Positions 16,734-26,772 of a stretch of 64,000 bases of DNA are shown here, piece by piece. The position numbers and the translations under genes were made by a program. The notes below the pieces were generated by a model. It was not told where the DNA came from. It worked only from the letters and a program-made list of their open reading frames with translations, and did not search any database. Positions within the stretch are counted from its first letter, which is position 1; each line of letters begins with the position of its first letter. The DNA is from an uncultured Phascolarctobacterium sp. (lineage in GTDB: Bacteria; Bacillota; Negativicutes; Acidaminococcales; Acidaminococcaceae), in the NCBI GenBank assembly GCA_900552005.1, contig URXU01000009.1, positions 1 to 64,000 on the forward strand. Reading direction: 5' to 3'.

Positions 16734-19700
16734 TTACTGCTTGGCTACCGTTTTTTCCGGCTGCTTGACCAGCAGCGGCAATCTTTTTTCCAGCCATGGC
16801 AAACTATTTATCTCCAGTCCGGCGGTTTTAAAAATCAGCTGAGGCTCCTTGCCATTTTTAAAAGTCATCCGTCCTTGATATTCATTTAAAAGACTCATTA
16901 ACGCTTCAGAAGCGACAACCGCATTTTCGCCGAAGGTAATTCTGATTTCCGATGGCTTCACCGAAATACCGCGTATTTTAATCAGCCGGCATAAGCCGCG
17001 CAAGGCGGCAATACGCCAGAGCATCTCCACCTCTGCCGGCGGATTGCCAAAACGATCAATAATTTCATCCAGCAGATCGGCACGTTCACTGTATTTCATC
17101 TCTGCAAAACGGCGATATAATTCCATCTTATAACGCGGATCAGCAATATAGCCGTCAGGAATATAGGCTTCTTCTTCAATCTCCAGTACGGGCTCCGGCT
17201 CCGGCGCCGCGCTGTCCGTACCATTTTTCAGGCGGTTAATGGTCTGTTCCAGCATTTCACAATACGCGGCAAAACCAATGCCGGTAATATGTCCATGCTG
17301 CTGCGGTCCCAGCAGATTGCCGGCGCCGCGAATTTCCAGATCACGCATGGCGATTTTAAAGCCGGCTCCCAGCTCCGTAAAATCACGAATGGCCTGCAAA
17401 CGCTTTTCTGCCACTTCACTCAGAGCCTTATTGGGCTTATAGACAAAATAGGCATAGGCCAGCCTGCTGCTGCGCCCTACACGCCCGCGCATCTGATATA
17501 ACTGGGACAAGCCGAAATTTTCTGCCCCATCAATAATAATGGTATTAGCCAGCGGCACGTCAAGACCGTTTTCGACGATTGTCGTACATAAAAGCACATC
17601 ACAGCTGCCTTCATAAAAAGCCACCATGGCATCTTCCAAAGCGTCTTCACTCATCTGGCCGTGAGCAATCTTGATGCTGATGCCCGGTACAAGTTTGCGT
17701 AATTTCGCGGCAATGGTCTCCAAGCCGCTGACACGATTATGAATATAATATATCCGTCCGCCGCGGCGCAGCTCCCGCTCCAGAGCTTCCTTAATCATGC
17801 CGTCATTATATTCAGCGACAAAGGTTTCTACAGGCAGCCTGTCCTCCGGCGGTGATTCAATTACACTCATGTCCCTGCTGCTGACCAAGGCCATATGCAG
17901 AGTACGGGGAATCGGCGTAGCTGATAAAGTCAATACATCAATGCCGGTACGCCATTTTTTGATTTTTTCTTTCTGCGCTACACCAAAGCGCTGCTCTTCA
18001 TCAATAATCAGCAGACCCAAATCATGAAAAATCACATCCGACTGCAATAAACGATGGGTTCCAATCAGTACATCTACCCGTCCTTCTTCCAGTTGGCCTA
18101 AAATGGCTTTCTGCTCTTTGGCTGTACAGAATCTATTCAGCATGGCTACATTAATACCGAAGCTGCCCATGCGTTCCTTAAATGTCAGATAATGCTGCTG
18201 CGCCAGCACTGTTGTCGGTACCATGACCGCAACCTGCTTATTATCCATAACTGCTTTAAAGGCAGCCCTGATGGCCACTTCCGTCTTGCCATAGCCTACG
18301 TCACCGCACAGCAAACGTTCCATAGGCTGCGGCTTTTCCATATCGGCCTTAATTTCCTTAATGGCCCGCAGCTGATCAGGCGTTTCTTCATAAGGAAATT
18401 TATCCTCAAACTCTTTCTGCCACTGAGTATCCGGCGAAAAAGCATGCCCGGGCATAATCTGCCGCTGGGCATAAAGACGCAGCAATTCCTCTGCCAGCTC
18501 CGTAATTGCTTTAGCAGCCTTGGCCGTAGTGCGCTTCCAATCCGTACCGCCCATTTTCGACAAGCGCGGCACGGCGCCTTCATTGCCCACATACTTATGC
18601 AGCATGCCGACCTGTTCCACAGGCACATACAGCTTGTCATCACCGGCATAGGCAATCAGCAGATAATCACGATGCACACCGTCTACCGCTACATTTTCCA
18701 CACCAATGTAGCGGCCAATGCCGTGCACCTTGTGCACAACATAATCCCCTGCTTTAATATCAGAGAAATATTCCAGCTGCCTGCCCTGATGCCTGCTATG
18801 CAGACGTTTGCGCTTCTGCATGCCGAAAATATCACTTTCCGTCAGCAGCAGCCAGTCTTCATCCCAAAAGCGGAAGCCATGATCAAGTTCACCGAACATA
18901 ACATTTACCTTGCCGGCATGCAGTCCGTCATCAGCATACACGGCTTCCAGCCCATAATTAACGAGATTATCCGCAAAGCCGCGCGCCTTAATACTGCTGC
19001 TGAGCATAATAACTGGCGTTATATTATCCTGCAGCCAGTTACGCAAATCTTCCTGCAGCATGGAAATATTTTTATTATACGGCGCTACGCCGCGCACAGG
19101 AATATTTAATGCCGGCACTTCAGGCAAATAGCTATGCGCTAAAGCCGATACCAGCAAAGTTCCCCGCTGACGGCATAATTCCATTAACTGTTCCCGGCTG
19201 AAAAGTTCTTCCGTATAATCTTTATTTTCTTTATCCAGCTTATCAAGCAAGGCAAAATCTTTTACCGGCTCATCGACAATTAACAAAGTGCTGTCTGCAC
19301 AATAGTCAAAAACGGAAGCCGTACAGGCAGTTTCTTCTTTTATTTTCAGCGGCACAATCTTAATTTCGTCAAAGCCCGCAATACTGCGCTGATTTTCCAG
19401 ATTAAAACTGCGAATTGCATCAATTTCATCATCAAACCATTCTATTCTCACGGGATTTTGGCTGTTAATGGGATAAATATCCATAATATCGCCGCGCAGA
19501 CAAAACTGTCCGATCGCATCAACCTGATCCGTCCGTTCGTAACCGAACTGCAAAAGCTGCTGCAGCAGCTTCTGCTGATCATAGCTGCAGCCCGCCTGCA
19601 GCAAAACCTTCTGATCATCAAGGCTGCCGGGCTGAAACTGTTTTTGCTGCCAGGCTTCTGCCGTGATGAAAACAATACCTTTTTCCTCACCCTGCAGAAA

Positions 19701-20030
19701 GCGCAGCGCCGCCGCTCTTCCGGCCTGTAATTCCAAGCTTTGCGTATCAGCCTGTACCCGCGGCAAATCTACCGGATACAGTTCCTGCATAGGTACTTCC
19801 GGATAAAGATAATTCAGTTCTCTTCGATAAGCGCGCATTTCTTCACGCGTAGCCACAAAAATTGCCACACTGCCTTGCGCGCCGCAGGCCTGATCAAGGG
19901 CAGACAAAAAGACCGACTTGTTGCTTCCCGACAACCCGGTTAAAATTACCGTCTGCTTTTGCTGCTGATAAACCGCCGCTTGCTGCACTTGCTGCAAGTT
20001 AATCAGTTTATCCGTCAAAATATTTTTCAT
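16734..20030 (-). CDS. mfd: transcription-repair coupling factor Mfd
   Basis: It removes RNA polymerase stalled at DNA lesions and recruits UvrA. In order: UvrB-like N-terminal domains (1-350), CarD-like polymerase-interaction domain (about 405-480, DYVVHKVHGIGRYIGVE), superfamily 2 helicase with Walker A GDVGYGKTEVA near residue 577 and the box LLIIDEEQRFG, helicase C-terminal part with QMRGRVGRSSRLAYAYF, and a TRCF C-terminal domain. The 1098 residues are standard. Only 39 bases lie upstream before the glpX terminator, so transcription may come through it or from a promoter I cannot see. Confidence 0.97.
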   Translation of the reverse strand: MKNILTDKLINLQQVQQAAVYQQQKQTVILTGLSGSNKSVFLSALDQACGAQGSVAIFVATREEMRAYRRELNYLYPEVPMQELYPVDLPRVQADTQSLELQAGRAAALRFLQGEEKGIVFITAEAWQQKQFQPGSLDDQKVLLQAGCSYDQQKLLQQLLQFGYERTDQVDAIGQFCLRGDIMDIYPINSQNPVRIEWFDDEIDAIRSFNLENQRSIAGFDEIKIVPLKIKEETACTASVFDYCADSTLLIVDEPVKDFALLDKLDKENKDYTEELFSREQLMELCRQRGTLLVSALAHSYLPEVPALNIPVRGVAPYNKNISMLQEDLRNWLQDNITPVIMLSSSIKARGFADNLVNYGLEAVYADDGLHAGKVNVMFGELDHGFRFWDEDWLLLTESDIFGMQKRKRLHSRHQGRQLEYFSDIKAGDYVVHKVHGIGRYIGVENVAVDGVHRDYLLIAYAGDDKLYVPVEQVGMLHKYVGNEGAVPRLSKMGGTDWKRTTAKAAKAITELAEELLRLYAQRQIMPGHAFSPDTQWQKEFEDKFPYEETPDQLRAIKEIKADMEKPQPMERLLCGDVGYGKTEVAIRAAFKAVMDNKQVAVMVPTTVLAQQHYLTFKERMGSFGINVAMLNRFCTAKEQKAILGQLEEGRVDVLIGTHRLLQSDVIFHDLGLLIIDEEQRFGVAQKEKIKKWRTGIDVLTLSATPIPRTLHMALVSSRDMSVIESPPEDRLPVETFVAEYNDGMIKEALERELRRGGRIYYIHNRVSGLETIAAKLRKLVPGISIKIAHGQMSEDALEDAMVAFYEGSCDVLLCTTIVENGLDVPLANTIIIDGAENFGLSQLYQMRGRVGRSSRLAYAYFVYKPNKALSEVAEKRLQAIRDFTELGAGFKIAMRDLEIRGAGNLLGPQQHGHITGIGFAAYCEMLEQTINRLKNGTDSAAPEPEPVLEIEEEAYIPDGYIADPRYKMELYRRFAEMKYSERADLLDEIIDRFGNPPAEVEMLWRIAALRGLCRLIKIRGISVKPSEIRITFGENAVVASEALMSLLNEYQGRMTFKNGKEPQLIFKTAGLEINSLPWLEKRLPLLVKQPEKTVAKQ

Positions 20031-20062
20031 AGAGATATCCAGACTTTCATTCTCAATTATTT

Positions 20063-20098
20063 AAAAAAGAAGGGTTTTAGCCGTCAGCTAAAACCCTT
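20063..20098 (-). terminator. glpX terminator
   Basis: A perfect 12-base stem (20070-20081 with 20087-20098) is followed by CTTTTTT on the leftward RNA. Confidence 0.85.
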
Positions 20099-20109
20099 GT
20101 CAGCATCTT

Positions 20110-21072
20110 TTACAGTTTTACTGCAAAATCCTTACGGTCAAAGCTATGAATAGCATCAACAAATCTTACAGTACCGGTTTTATATCTGGTAGAGATAGTA
20201 TGCGTACGTACACCGCCGCCAAAATAACGCAGGCCGGTAAGCATATTGCAGTTGGTAATAGCTGTTGCAGTAAACATGCAGTCATCGCCTTTTACCAGAT
20301 CATCCAAAGTTAACACTTTGCTGCAGTCGGCAATACCCATTTCCAAGCAGCGTTTTGCCTGTGCTTCATCTTCCGGGCACAGTCTTGCCTGCATGTCGCC
20401 GCCCAAGCATTTAATGGCAACTGCTGCCAGCACGCCTTCGGGAGCGCCGCCGCGGCCAACATACATATGTACGCCAGTACCTTCAATACCGGCATTGACA
20501 ATGGGGTTAACGTCACCATCGCTAATCAGCTGAATGCGGGCACCGGCGCTGCGGATTTCTTCCATGATGCCATAATGACGTTCACGGTCCAGCAATACAA
20601 CGTTCAAATCAGCAACTTCACGATCCAGAGCCTTAGCAACGCGCTGCAGGTTTTCTTTAATAGGAGCATTAATATCAATGCAGCCTTTCGCACGCGGTCC
20701 TACAGCAATTTTATCCATATACATATCAGGAGCATGGAGCAGGCAGCCTCTGGGAGCAATAGCAATAACAGCAATAGCGCCAGGCTGTCCTTTGGCAACC
20801 AGATTAGTACCTTCTACAGGGTCTACAGCAATATCTACGGCAGGTCCGCCGGCGCCTACTTCTTCACCGATATAAAGCATCGGCGCTTCATCCATTTCGC
20901 CTTCACCGATAACTACGGTACCGCTGATATTTACTGTATCAAACATTTTACGCATAGCGTCTACAGCCAGCTGATCGGCACCGTTTTTATCACCGCGGCC
21001 TACACTGCGGCCGCAGGCAATAGCTGCCGCCTCGGTAACACGCACGAATTCCATAGAAAGCTCTCTGTTCAT
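20110..21072 (-). CDS. glpX: class II fructose-1,6-bisphosphatase
   Basis: It hydrolyses fructose-1,6-bisphosphate for gluconeogenesis. Signs are the metal site GEGEMDEAPMLYIGEEVG, DIAVDPVEGTNLVAKG, the ERHYGIMEEIRSAGARI segment and GRGGAPEGVLAAVA. The 320-residue length fits the GlpX family. AAGGAG precedes the ATG. It has its own promoter and terminator, so it is monocistronic. Confidence 0.96.
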   Translation of the reverse strand: MNRELSMEFVRVTEAAAIACGRSVGRGDKNGADQLAVDAMRKMFDTVNISGTVVIGEGEMDEAPMLYIGEEVGAGGPAVDIAVDPVEGTNLVAKGQPGAIAVIAIAPRGCLLHAPDMYMDKIAVGPRAKGCIDINAPIKENLQRVAKALDREVADLNVVLLDRERHYGIMEEIRSAGARIQLISDGDVNPIVNAGIEGTGVHMYVGRGGAPEGVLAAVAIKCLGGDMQARLCPEDEAQAKRCLEMGIADCSKVLTLDDLVKGDDCMFTATAITNCNMLTGLRYFGGGVRTHTISTRYKTGTVRFVDAIHSFDRKDFAVKL

Positions 21073-21115
21073 TATTTACACCACTCCTTGTGAAATTTTC
21101 AGATAGTTCCCTTTT

Positions 21116-21144
21116 ATTATGACACTTTCAGCATATTTACGCAA
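21116..21144 (-). promoter_or_regulatory. glpX promoter
   Basis: TTGCGT and CATAAT are 17 bases apart on the minus strand, about 45 bases before the glpX start. Confidence 0.6.
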
Positions 21145-21152
21145 CACAAAAA

Positions 21153-21719
21153 CTAAGACAAAAATCTTACTGCCAGCTGAAATACAATCTGCAAAGGAAA
21201 AACAAAAACAATATATAACAGCAATAAACTAAATAGCACTGTAATAGCCGCCCGCTTGAAATCAAGCAGATACACCACTTCCAGGGAGCGCATCAGCAAA
21301 TACAGCATCCAGCAAAAGCCAATAATAAAGATCGCTGCCAAAAGCAGCAAGCCTGTTATTCCAAGTTTTCCGGCCAGCAATGATACGGGCGTAAGAACCA
21401 AAAACGGCAGCGTTGTATATCCCAAGAGGCAAATCAATCCCTTAGGATCCCCGGCAGCGGTACCGAAAGTTTCCAAAATCCCATGCAGCAAAAACCCGTA
21501 AAGAGTTAACGCCGTACCCAAAATTACGACTGTGGCAATTATAATGGCAAAACGTACTTCCAGAGGCTGCTCTAAAAGCCAGGAATTAGTTACGACACCG
21601 GTAAAAAATCCGGTACTCATTGCAAAATACCAGCCGCTGCGCCAAAGACAGGGATGCTTGACCAGCAGCGTCATACCGTTTTTCGTATCGAATAATACAT
21701 CAAAGGTTTTTCTTCTCAT
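21153..21719 (-). CDS. Yip1-like multispanning membrane protein
   Basis: The 188 residues hold about five membrane helices. They match the general layout of the bacterial Yip1/YIF1-type domain: a soluble N-terminal stretch with LLVKHPCLW, then helices with a proline-rich PFLVLTPVSLL. No catalytic residue is visible. It begins six bases after the sppA stop, so the two are one unit. A membrane-stress or trafficking role is guesswork; I would annotate only the family. Confidence 0.65.
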   Translation of the reverse strand: MRRKTFDVLFDTKNGMTLLVKHPCLWRSGWYFAMSTGFFTGVVTNSWLLEQPLEVRFAIIIATVVILGTALTLYGFLLHGILETFGTAAGDPKGLICLLGYTTLPFLVLTPVSLLAGKLGITGLLLLAAIFIIGFCWMLYLLMRSLEVVYLLDFKRAAITVLFSLLLLYIVFVFPLQIVFQLAVRFLS

Positions 21720-21725
21720 GAAAAA

Positions 21726-22658
21726 TCACCTCTCAGCACGGGGCGACGCTCCATTTTGTGCAGCTTCAGACAGCTGCTCCAGCAGTTGTCCCTTAATGGT
21801 TTTGGCAATTTCGGCGGATAAAAACACTTCCCAGGGCTGCTGCCTGCTTTTTTCCTTAACAGCCGGCATGCCTTTAATGCCGGCCAATTTACCGGCTTCT
21901 GCCAGGGCATCATAATAGTTGCCGATTTCATCTACCAAGCCTACATTTTTAGCCTGCAAGCCTGTATAAACGCGGCCATCAGCCAAGGCTTTTACTTTAG
22001 CTACATCCATTTTTCTGCCGGCAGCTACCGTGCCTATAAAATTACCGTAGATTTCATTTACAATATTCTGCAGAATGACTTTTTCTTCCGGCGTCATCGG
22101 TCTGTCATTGCTTAAAATATCCTTATACGGACCGCTTTTAATTTTCTCGCTGGTAATGCCAATCTTCTTAAACAGTTCTTCCGTATTCATGTAGGGCATA
22201 TAAACACCGATACTGCCGGTCAGCGTTGTGGCATTGGCATAAATTTTGTCGCTGCTGCAGGCTGCAATCCAATAAGCAGCTGACGCCCCCGTATTACCCA
22301 TGGTTGCGACAATCGGTTTTTTGGTTTCTTCTTTGAAACGTTTTAACTCACGGCTGATTTCTTCTGCTGCCGTAGCACTGCCGCCGCCGGAATCAATACG
22401 CAGCACCAGCGCTTTAACACTATTATCTGCCGCTGCATCACGAATCTGCTGCATAATACTGCCGCTGGTCACGCCGGCTGTCTGCCCAAAAATATTATCT
22501 GATGCCGTACCGCTGACAATTGTTCCGTCAATATCAATAACGGCAACCCGATCATGCACTGTTACCGCCTCTTCATTATTATTGCCCTTCAGCAATGAAA
22601 CAACAAAGCTCAGCACAGCCAGTAATAAAACGGCACTTACAAAAAACTTTTTCAGCAT
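21726..22658 (-). CDS. sppA: signal peptide peptidase SppA
   Basis: This membrane-anchored serine protease degrades cleaved signal peptides. An N-terminal anchor (about 6-24) precedes the S49 domain. The nucleophile serine lies in GNTGASAAYWIA, followed by ANATTLTGSIGVYM. A lysine in IKSGPYKD is the likely general base. The ATG with AGGAGG upstream is used; the longer frame would start inside the pyrG terminator. The 310-residue length fits the short Gram-positive type, a single protease domain. Confidence 0.93.
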   Translation of the reverse strand: MLKKFFVSAVLLLAVLSFVVSLLKGNNNEEAVTVHDRVAVIDIDGTIVSGTASDNIFGQTAGVTSGSIMQQIRDAAADNSVKALVLRIDSGGGSATAAEEISRELKRFKEETKKPIVATMGNTGASAAYWIAACSSDKIYANATTLTGSIGVYMPYMNTEELFKKIGITSEKIKSGPYKDILSNDRPMTPEEKVILQNIVNEIYGNFIGTVAAGRKMDVAKVKALADGRVYTGLQAKNVGLVDEIGNYYDALAEAGKLAGIKGMPAVKEKSRQQPWEVFLSAEIAKTIKGQLLEQLSEAAQNGASPRAER

Positions 22659-22694
22659 GGTCTTCCTCCTGCTAATCAAAATATTTTCTTGGCT

Positions 22695-22728
22695 GAAAAA
22701 CAAAAGCAGACTGCATAATGCAGTCTGC
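22695..22728 (-). terminator. pyrG terminator
   Basis: GCAGACTGCA and TGCAGTCTGC pair around three bases; the leftward RNA continues TTTTGTTTTT. Confidence 0.85.
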
Positions 22729-22748
22729 CTTGTACTCAGCTTACTGTT

Positions 22749-24365
22749 TTACTTTTGCTCCCGCAAAGCAGCTGCAATAAAGTCACGGAACAGCGGATGG
22801 GGATTGGTAGGACGAGATTTGAATTCCGGATGGAACTGTGCGCCCAGGAACCAGGGATGAACATCCTGAGGCAGTTCAACAATTTCTACCAGACGTCCGT
22901 TCGGCAGGGTACCACCGATAACCAAACCGTTTTTAATAATTTCCTCACGGAAAGCATTGTTAAATTCATAACGATGACGATGGCGTTCGTAAATCAGTTC
23001 TTCACCATATGCCTTTTGAGTCAGCGTTCCAGGATATACTTTGCAGGGATACAGGCCAAGACGCATGGTACCGCCCATATCTTCCACATCCAGCTGCTCA
23101 GCCATCAAATCAATTACGGGATATTTGGTATTTTTATCAAATTCGGAACTGTTGGCCTTATCCATGCCGCATTTGTGCCGTGCATATTCGATAACCGCAC
23201 ATTGCATGCCCAGACAAATACCAAAGAAGGGAATCTTATTTTCACGGGCATACTGGATAGCCTTAATTTTACCTTCAATGCCGCGGTCACCAAATCCGCC
23301 TGGTACCAGAATACCGTCAGCTTCTGCCAAAACTTCGTCCAGGTTAACGTCTTTGCCTTCGATTTCTTCAGCGTTTACCCAGTTAATTTCCAGTTCAGTT
23401 TCATTATATACTGCCGCATGGCGCAAAGATTCGGTAATGCTGATATAAGCATCCTGCAATTCTACATATTTGCCTACTACGGCAATGGTTACCTTATCAT
23501 CATATTTTTTCAGAATGCGGGCAACCATATCATGCCAGCCATCCATATCCTTCGGGCGGTCTTCAACATCCAGTTTTTTCAGTACAATACGGTCAAGTCC
23601 CTGCTCTTCCATAAGCATTGGCACTTCATAAATACTCTTGGCAGTGAGGTTTTGAATAACGGCATCAGGGTCCACATCGCAGAACATAGCCATTTTTTCG
23701 CACATTTCCTTGGAAATTTCTTTTTCACTGCGGCAGACAATAATATCTGGAGAAATACCGATGCTGCGCAGTTCCTTAACACTGTGCTGAGTCGGTTTGG
23801 TCTTCAGTTCACCGGCAGCAGAAATATAAGGTACCAGGGTTACATGGATATACAGCACATCATTTTTGCCGACTTCCTTTTTCACCTGTCTGATAGCTTC
23901 CAAAAAAGGCAGGCTTTCAATATCGCCTACCGTACCGCCGATTTCCGTAATAACAAAATCAGCATTGTCCTCACGGCCTACGCGGAAAACTCTTTCTTTG
24001 ATTTCATTGGTAACATGCGGAATAACCTGTACGGTACCGCCAAGATAGTCGCCGCGGCGCTCTTTATTAATAACGGACTGATAAATTTTGCCGGCCGTTA
24101 CATTGGAACCTTTAGAAAGATTGATATCAATAAAACGTTCATAATGACCCAAATCAAGGTCAGTTTCTGCGCCATCGTCGGTAACGAATACTTCGCCATG
24201 CTGGTAAGGGCTCATGGTACCGGGATCGACATTGATATACGGATCAAATTTTTGAATAGTAACCTTAAATCCACGGCTCTTCAGCAGACGTCCTAAAGAT
24301 GCTGCGGTAATACCTTTGCCCAAAGAAGAAACAACGCCGCCAGTTACAAAAATATATTTTGTCAT
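22749..24365 (-). CDS. pyrG: CTP synthase
   Basis: It aminates UTP to CTP with glutamine. The N-terminal synthetase domain has FVTGGVVSSLGKGITAASLG. The C-terminal class I glutamine amidotransferase shows GICLGMQ with the nucleophile Cys and QFHPEFKSRP with the His/Glu pair. The start at MTKYIF is chosen over an ATG four codons earlier because GGGA precedes it at normal spacing and other CTP synthases begin there. It lies downstream of argS, probably on the same transcript. Confidence 0.97.
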   Translation of the reverse strand: MTKYIFVTGGVVSSLGKGITAASLGRLLKSRGFKVTIQKFDPYINVDPGTMSPYQHGEVFVTDDGAETDLDLGHYERFIDINLSKGSNVTAGKIYQSVINKERRGDYLGGTVQVIPHVTNEIKERVFRVGREDNADFVITEIGGTVGDIESLPFLEAIRQVKKEVGKNDVLYIHVTLVPYISAAGELKTKPTQHSVKELRSIGISPDIIVCRSEKEISKEMCEKMAMFCDVDPDAVIQNLTAKSIYEVPMLMEEQGLDRIVLKKLDVEDRPKDMDGWHDMVARILKKYDDKVTIAVVGKYVELQDAYISITESLRHAAVYNETELEINWVNAEEIEGKDVNLDEVLAEADGILVPGGFGDRGIEGKIKAIQYARENKIPFFGICLGMQCAVIEYARHKCGMDKANSSEFDKNTKYPVIDLMAEQLDVEDMGGTMRLGLYPCKVYPGTLTQKAYGEELIYERHRHRYEFNNAFREEIIKNGLVIGGTLPNGRLVEIVELPQDVHPWFLGAQFHPEFKSRPTNPHPLFRDFIAAALREQK

Positions 24366-24406
24366 TTTAATTCCCATCCCTTTCTCTCTTCAGAATTAAA
24401 TGATGT

Positions 24407-26071
24407 TTACATTCTTTCCGGTGCTGATACACCTAAAATACTCAAAGCATGTCTGATAACATGACCTACTGCCTGAACCAGTGCGATTCTTGCCTGCTGA
24501 ACATCACTGTCAACACCTAAAATCCGGCACTGATTATAGAAGGAGTGGAACAGGCCGGCCAATTCATGTACATAATGCGCCACACGATGTACAGCTCTTT
24601 CCTTAGCTGCGGCAGCAATAAGTTCAGGATATTCGCCGAGCTTCTTAATCAGTTCCAGCTCACTGGCTTCGGTAAGTACGTTCAGTTTCAGCTGTTGCGC
24701 CGGTACAATATCAATCTTTGCCTCCTGCAGCTGACGCATAATGCTGCAGATACGCGCATGAGCATATTGAATATAATAAACCGGGTTTTCATTGGATTTT
24801 TCAGCAGCCAAAGTTAAATCAAAATCAAGCTGACTGTCAATAGAGCGCATAACGAAGAAGAAACGTGCCGCATCAGTACCAACCTCTTCAATCAGCTCAT
24901 TTAAAGTAACGCTTTGTCCGGTACGTTTAGACATTTTAACCAGTTCGCCGTTGCGATACAGACTAACCATCTGCAGAATCAAAACTTCCAGCTGTTCCGG
25001 TTTATAGCCCAGTGCACCCACAGCAGCCTTCATGCGGGCAATATAACCATGGTGATCAGCGCCCCACAAATTGATAACACGGTCAAAGCCGCGGGCAAAT
25101 TTGTTCTGATGATAGGCAATATCAGCTGCAAAGTATGTAGGAATACCGTTATCACGGATAACTACACGGTCCTTATCATCACCATGTTCCGTAGCCTTAA
25201 GCCACAACGCGCCGTCTTTTTCATAAATATAACCGCGCTTTTGCAGCAGCTGGCATACTTTTTTAATGGCATCGGCATCATGCAGGGTCTGTTCACTGAA
25301 CCATACATCAAAATTTACATTGAACGCTTCCAGGTCCTCTTTCAGCGCTGCCAGTTTTTCCTTCAGCGCAATGGTACGGAACTGCTGCAGTCTTTCAGCT
25401 TCCTCCATATGCAGGAATTTATCTCCGTAGATACGTACAATTCTTTTGGCAGTTTCCACAATATCATAGCCATGATAACCGTTTTCAGGAAATTCTACCT
25501 GCTGTCCCAATTCTTCCAGGTAACGGGCATTAACAGAAGCAGCCAGATTATTAATCTGATTACCGGCATCGTTAATGTAATATTCACGTGTTACATCATA
25601 GCCTGCAGCTTTCATCAGATTAGCCAGAGCGCTGCCTACGGCTGCGCCGCGTCCATGCCCTACATGCAGCGGGCCCGTAGGATTAGCGCTGACATATTCC
25701 AGCTGGATTTTTTCCTGAGAAGCATTATGCAGATTACCATAATCTTCGCCAGCAGCAATAATATGCGCCAGCATATCGTACATCCAGTCCTGTTTTAAAT
25801 AAAAATTAATAAAACCGGGACCAGCAATTTCCGTTTTTTCTATATAAGCACATTCAAGATTATCAGTTACGGCCTGGGCAATCATGCGCGGATTGCATTT
25901 CAGACTGCGTGCGGACTGCATGGCAAAATTAGTCGCAAAATCGCCAAATTCTTTTTGAGGAGGTACTTCCAAAAGTACCTCCGGCAGTTCGCCGTTTTTA
26001 ATGGTTCCTTCTGCAATAGCTTTTTCAGCAGCTGCTTTAATGGCTTCAGCCAAAACCTGTTTAATATCCAC
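24407..26071 (-). CDS. argS: arginyl-tRNA synthetase
   Basis: This is a class I enzyme charging tRNA-Arg. The HIGH motif appears as HVGHGRGAAVG and the KMSKS motif as KMSKRTGQS. The C-terminal DALR anticodon domain ends with RHALSILGVSAPERM. The start codon is GTG, whose G is shared with the TAG stop of the DUF1934 gene, so the two are translationally coupled. Coupling of DUF1934 with argS is common in Firmicutes. Confidence 0.97.
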   Translation of the reverse strand: MDIKQVLAEAIKAAAEKAIAEGTIKNGELPEVLLEVPPQKEFGDFATNFAMQSARSLKCNPRMIAQAVTDNLECAYIEKTEIAGPGFINFYLKQDWMYDMLAHIIAAGEDYGNLHNASQEKIQLEYVSANPTGPLHVGHGRGAAVGSALANLMKAAGYDVTREYYINDAGNQINNLAASVNARYLEELGQQVEFPENGYHGYDIVETAKRIVRIYGDKFLHMEEAERLQQFRTIALKEKLAALKEDLEAFNVNFDVWFSEQTLHDADAIKKVCQLLQKRGYIYEKDGALWLKATEHGDDKDRVVIRDNGIPTYFAADIAYHQNKFARGFDRVINLWGADHHGYIARMKAAVGALGYKPEQLEVLILQMVSLYRNGELVKMSKRTGQSVTLNELIEEVGTDAARFFFVMRSIDSQLDFDLTLAAEKSNENPVYYIQYAHARICSIMRQLQEAKIDIVPAQQLKLNVLTEASELELIKKLGEYPELIAAAAKERAVHRVAHYVHELAGLFHSFYNQCRILGVDSDVQQARIALVQAVGHVIRHALSILGVSAPERM

Positions 26072-26493
26072 TATGCGTTTTCCTCCTCAACATCTATTAA
26101 AATCTTCATATCACCATAGGGTCTGTCTCCGTGAGACAGAGTATATTCTATATCTATATGCCAGACACTGTCCTGAAAACTCGTATACAGATATTTGGTA
26201 AATGTTTCCAGTGGAATATTGATATAGGGCGTTTTATAAAAACTGTGGTCCGTATAACCACGGGCAAATTCCTGCCGGTGCTCCAGACTGCCGCTGCGGA
26301 TGAGCACAACCCGTTCATCATCCCATTTCAGGGTTGTTCTGGCACCTTCCAGGCCGGATTCCGCATGTTCATCGTAAATAACGTAAATCTTGCCGTTTTT
26401 TTCTGCCATGCATCCCGTATAGACATGTTCAGTTTTCTGCTGCTCCTGCCCGTCATTCATTACGCTGGCAATACGTACTTTTACCGATTTCAT
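26071..26493 (-). CDS. DUF1934 beta-barrel protein
   Basis: The 140 residues are rich in beta strands and match the DUF1934 (YwiB-like, calycin-type) family: GKIYVIYDE, TTLKWDDERVVLIRSG, YINIPLETFTKYL and a final YGDMKILIDVEE. It has no known reaction. The ATG chosen gives the usual family length; the upstream extension would start at TTG with no ribosome site. It is coupled to argS and has a strong promoter. Confidence 0.85.
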   Translation of the reverse strand: MKSVKVRIASVMNDGQEQQKTEHVYTGCMAEKNGKIYVIYDEHAESGLEGARTTLKWDDERVVLIRSGSLEHRQEFARGYTDHSFYKTPYINIPLETFTKYLYTSFQDSVWHIDIEYTLSHGDRPYGDMKILIDVEEENA

Positions 26494-26636
26494 AAACTTT
26501 CTTACTTCCCCGTAAATACGATTGGAGCCTGCCCGCTTTTCGTTCAGAACCTTATGATCGAAAAGGAGCAAGCTCCCAAAAGATTTTTGTCAATTTAATG
26601 CGTAAAGCAATAAAAAAGACCTTTATATTCTTCAAT

Positions 26637-26665
26637 ATTATATAACAGCTGATAAAGCCAGTCAA
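26637..26665 (-). promoter_or_regulatory. promoter of the DUF1934-argS-pyrG unit
   Basis: TTGACT and TATAAT are exactly 17 bases apart on the minus strand. It gives a leader of about 135 bases before the DUF1934 start. Confidence 0.75.
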
Positions 26666-26709
26666 GAAAAGGATAAACTGTTATCTTTTAGCCAATATTT
26701 AATGAATAC

Positions 26710-26739
26710 TTGTAACAGCGGCCTTTTTTTGTGTATAAT
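26710..26739 (+). promoter_or_regulatory. putP promoter
   Basis: TTGTAA and TATAAT are 18 bases apart, about 35 bases before the putP ATG, divergent from the DUF1934 promoter. Confidence 0.65.
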
Positions 26740-26772
26740 ATCATTATTATCTATTGCTTGGAGGGGTTTCTT

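Noticed and set aside
22755..24296. Rightward 513-residue frame opposite pyrG
   Set aside because: It is an antisense shadow of the highly conserved CTP synthase gene. Similar long shadows lie opposite lysS, ftsH, mfd, argS and ppk.
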